Source: Thermoplasmata archaeon (GTDB lineage: Archaea > Thermoplasmatota > Thermoplasmata > Thermoplasmatales > Thermoplasmataceae). From it: a stretch of 5,369 bases of DNA. Position numbers and translations under genes: made by a program. Every line of letters starts with the position of its first letter. Position 1 is the first letter of the stretch. The stretch spans positions 1 through 5,369 of the forward strand of contig JAKAAU010000122.1 in assembly GCA_021802165.1 (NCBI GenBank), in the 5' to 3' direction. Shown one piece after another: positions 4,996 through 5,369 of the stretch. The notes beneath the pieces are model-generated. The model was given only the letters and a program-made list of their open reading frames with translations, did not search any database and had not been told where the DNA came from.

Positions 4996-5369
4996 ATGTT
5001 ACTTGATGGAAAAGTAGTTGCATCTGAGAAAATGGAAAGATTGAAGAGTGAGATTAAAGGCATAATTGAAAAATATGGAATTGAGCCGGAATTAAAATTA
5101 ATCCAGGTTGGCAATGACCCTGCAAGCACCATATATGCAAATTCAAAAATAAAGAGAGGTACAAAGCTTGGAATAAATGTTACCCTGGAAAAATTCGATA
5201 ATATTACCATGGACAAGCTGGTTGATTATATAAAAGATGCCAATGCAAATCCACGTATAAATGGTATTATGGTGGAATCTCCACTTCCTCCCCCACTTAA
5301 TTTTCAGGAAGTAGTGGACAATATAAGTTTTTACAAAGATACGGATGGAATGACATCCTTTAACCAGGG
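4996..5369 (+). CDS. folD: Methylenetetrahydrofolate dehydrogenase/cyclohydrolase FolD, 3' end outside window
   Basis: FolD interconverts 5,10-methylene-, 5,10-methenyl- and 10-formyl-tetrahydrofolate using NAD(P)+ in the cytosol. The first 124 codons and part of the next are present, out of about 280 in the family; the frame is open at the window edge. The N-terminal catalytic domain shows VGNDPASTIYANSKIKRG (38-55) with Y47, K51 and K53, the equivalents of the E. coli Tyr50/Lys54/Lys56 set. NGIMVESPLPPP (89-100) and YKDTDGMTSFNQ (113-124), with D117 at the substrate-binding Asp, follow in order. The usual QxPLP is ExPLP here (E94), a change I recall also in Thermoplasma FolD. The NAD(P)-binding half lies beyond the window. 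The ATG is two bases after the gdh stop, so expression should follow gdh; only a weak purine-rich GTGG precedes it. Confidence 0.93.
   Translation, partial: MLLDGKVVASEKMERLKSEIKGIIEKYGIEPELKLIQVGNDPASTIYANSKIKRGTKLGINVTLEKFDNITMDKLVDYIKDANANPRINGIMVESPLPPPLNFQEVVDNISFYKDTDGMTSFNQ

Noticed and set aside
1..5369. Insertion sequence, CRISPR array, toxin-antitoxin or defence module
   Set aside because: No transposase, terminal repeats, regularly spaced direct repeats or defence-type domains are visible on either strand.

Overview
The window looks like a piece of a thermoacidophilic archaeal chromosome of the order Thermoplasmatales, probably near Ferroplasma, Acidiplasma or Cuniculiplasma. Four things point there. 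The encoded glucose dehydrogenase resembles the Thermoplasma acidophilum enzyme closely enough to align from residue 1. A UbiA-family protein carries the features of the archaeal ether-lipid enzyme DGGGP synthase. The DNA is AT-rich with frequent ATA and AGA/AGG codons. Several genes have an archaeal TATA box about 27-30 bases before the ATG and no ribosome binding site, as expected for leaderless transcripts. Genus-level placement is inference.

Layout. (1) Positions 1-877 hold a leaderless promoter and a plus-strand integral-membrane prenyltransferase (DGGGP synthase). (2) Positions 878-1094 are non-coding between convergent genes and contain a perfect 10-bp inverted repeat and T-rich DNA. 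(3) Positions 1095-1362 on the minus strand hold a 60-residue acidic hypothetical protein, followed after two bases by tRNA-Ser(GCU); no separate tRNA promoter is apparent. (4) Positions 1363-1614 are non-coding, with a TATA box, a 15-bp palindrome and a small hairpin behind ribA. (5) Positions 1615-2193 on the minus strand encode bacterial-type GTP cyclohydrolase II (RibA). (6) Positions 2283-3778 on the minus strand form a two-gene operon with an ATGA overlap: an AhpD-like CxxC protein, then a class I SAM-dependent methyltransferase with a THUMP-like C-terminal region. (7) Positions 3779-3904 are a short divergent promoter region. (8) Positions 3905-5369 on the plus strand hold NAD(P)-dependent glucose 1-dehydrogenase and, two bases later, folD, cut by the window end.

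How the genes fit together. Most of the window is metabolic housekeeping: membrane lipid synthesis, riboflavin synthesis, the first step of the non-phosphorylating Entner-Doudoroff pathway, and one-carbon folate metabolism. The gdh-folD pair joins two pyridine-nucleotide oxidoreductases. The least understood parts are the AhpD-like/methyltransferase operon and the 60-residue protein that appears to share a transcript with a tRNA. I see no mobile element, CRISPR array, defence cassette or biosynthetic cluster, and nothing that amounts to a wholly new system.
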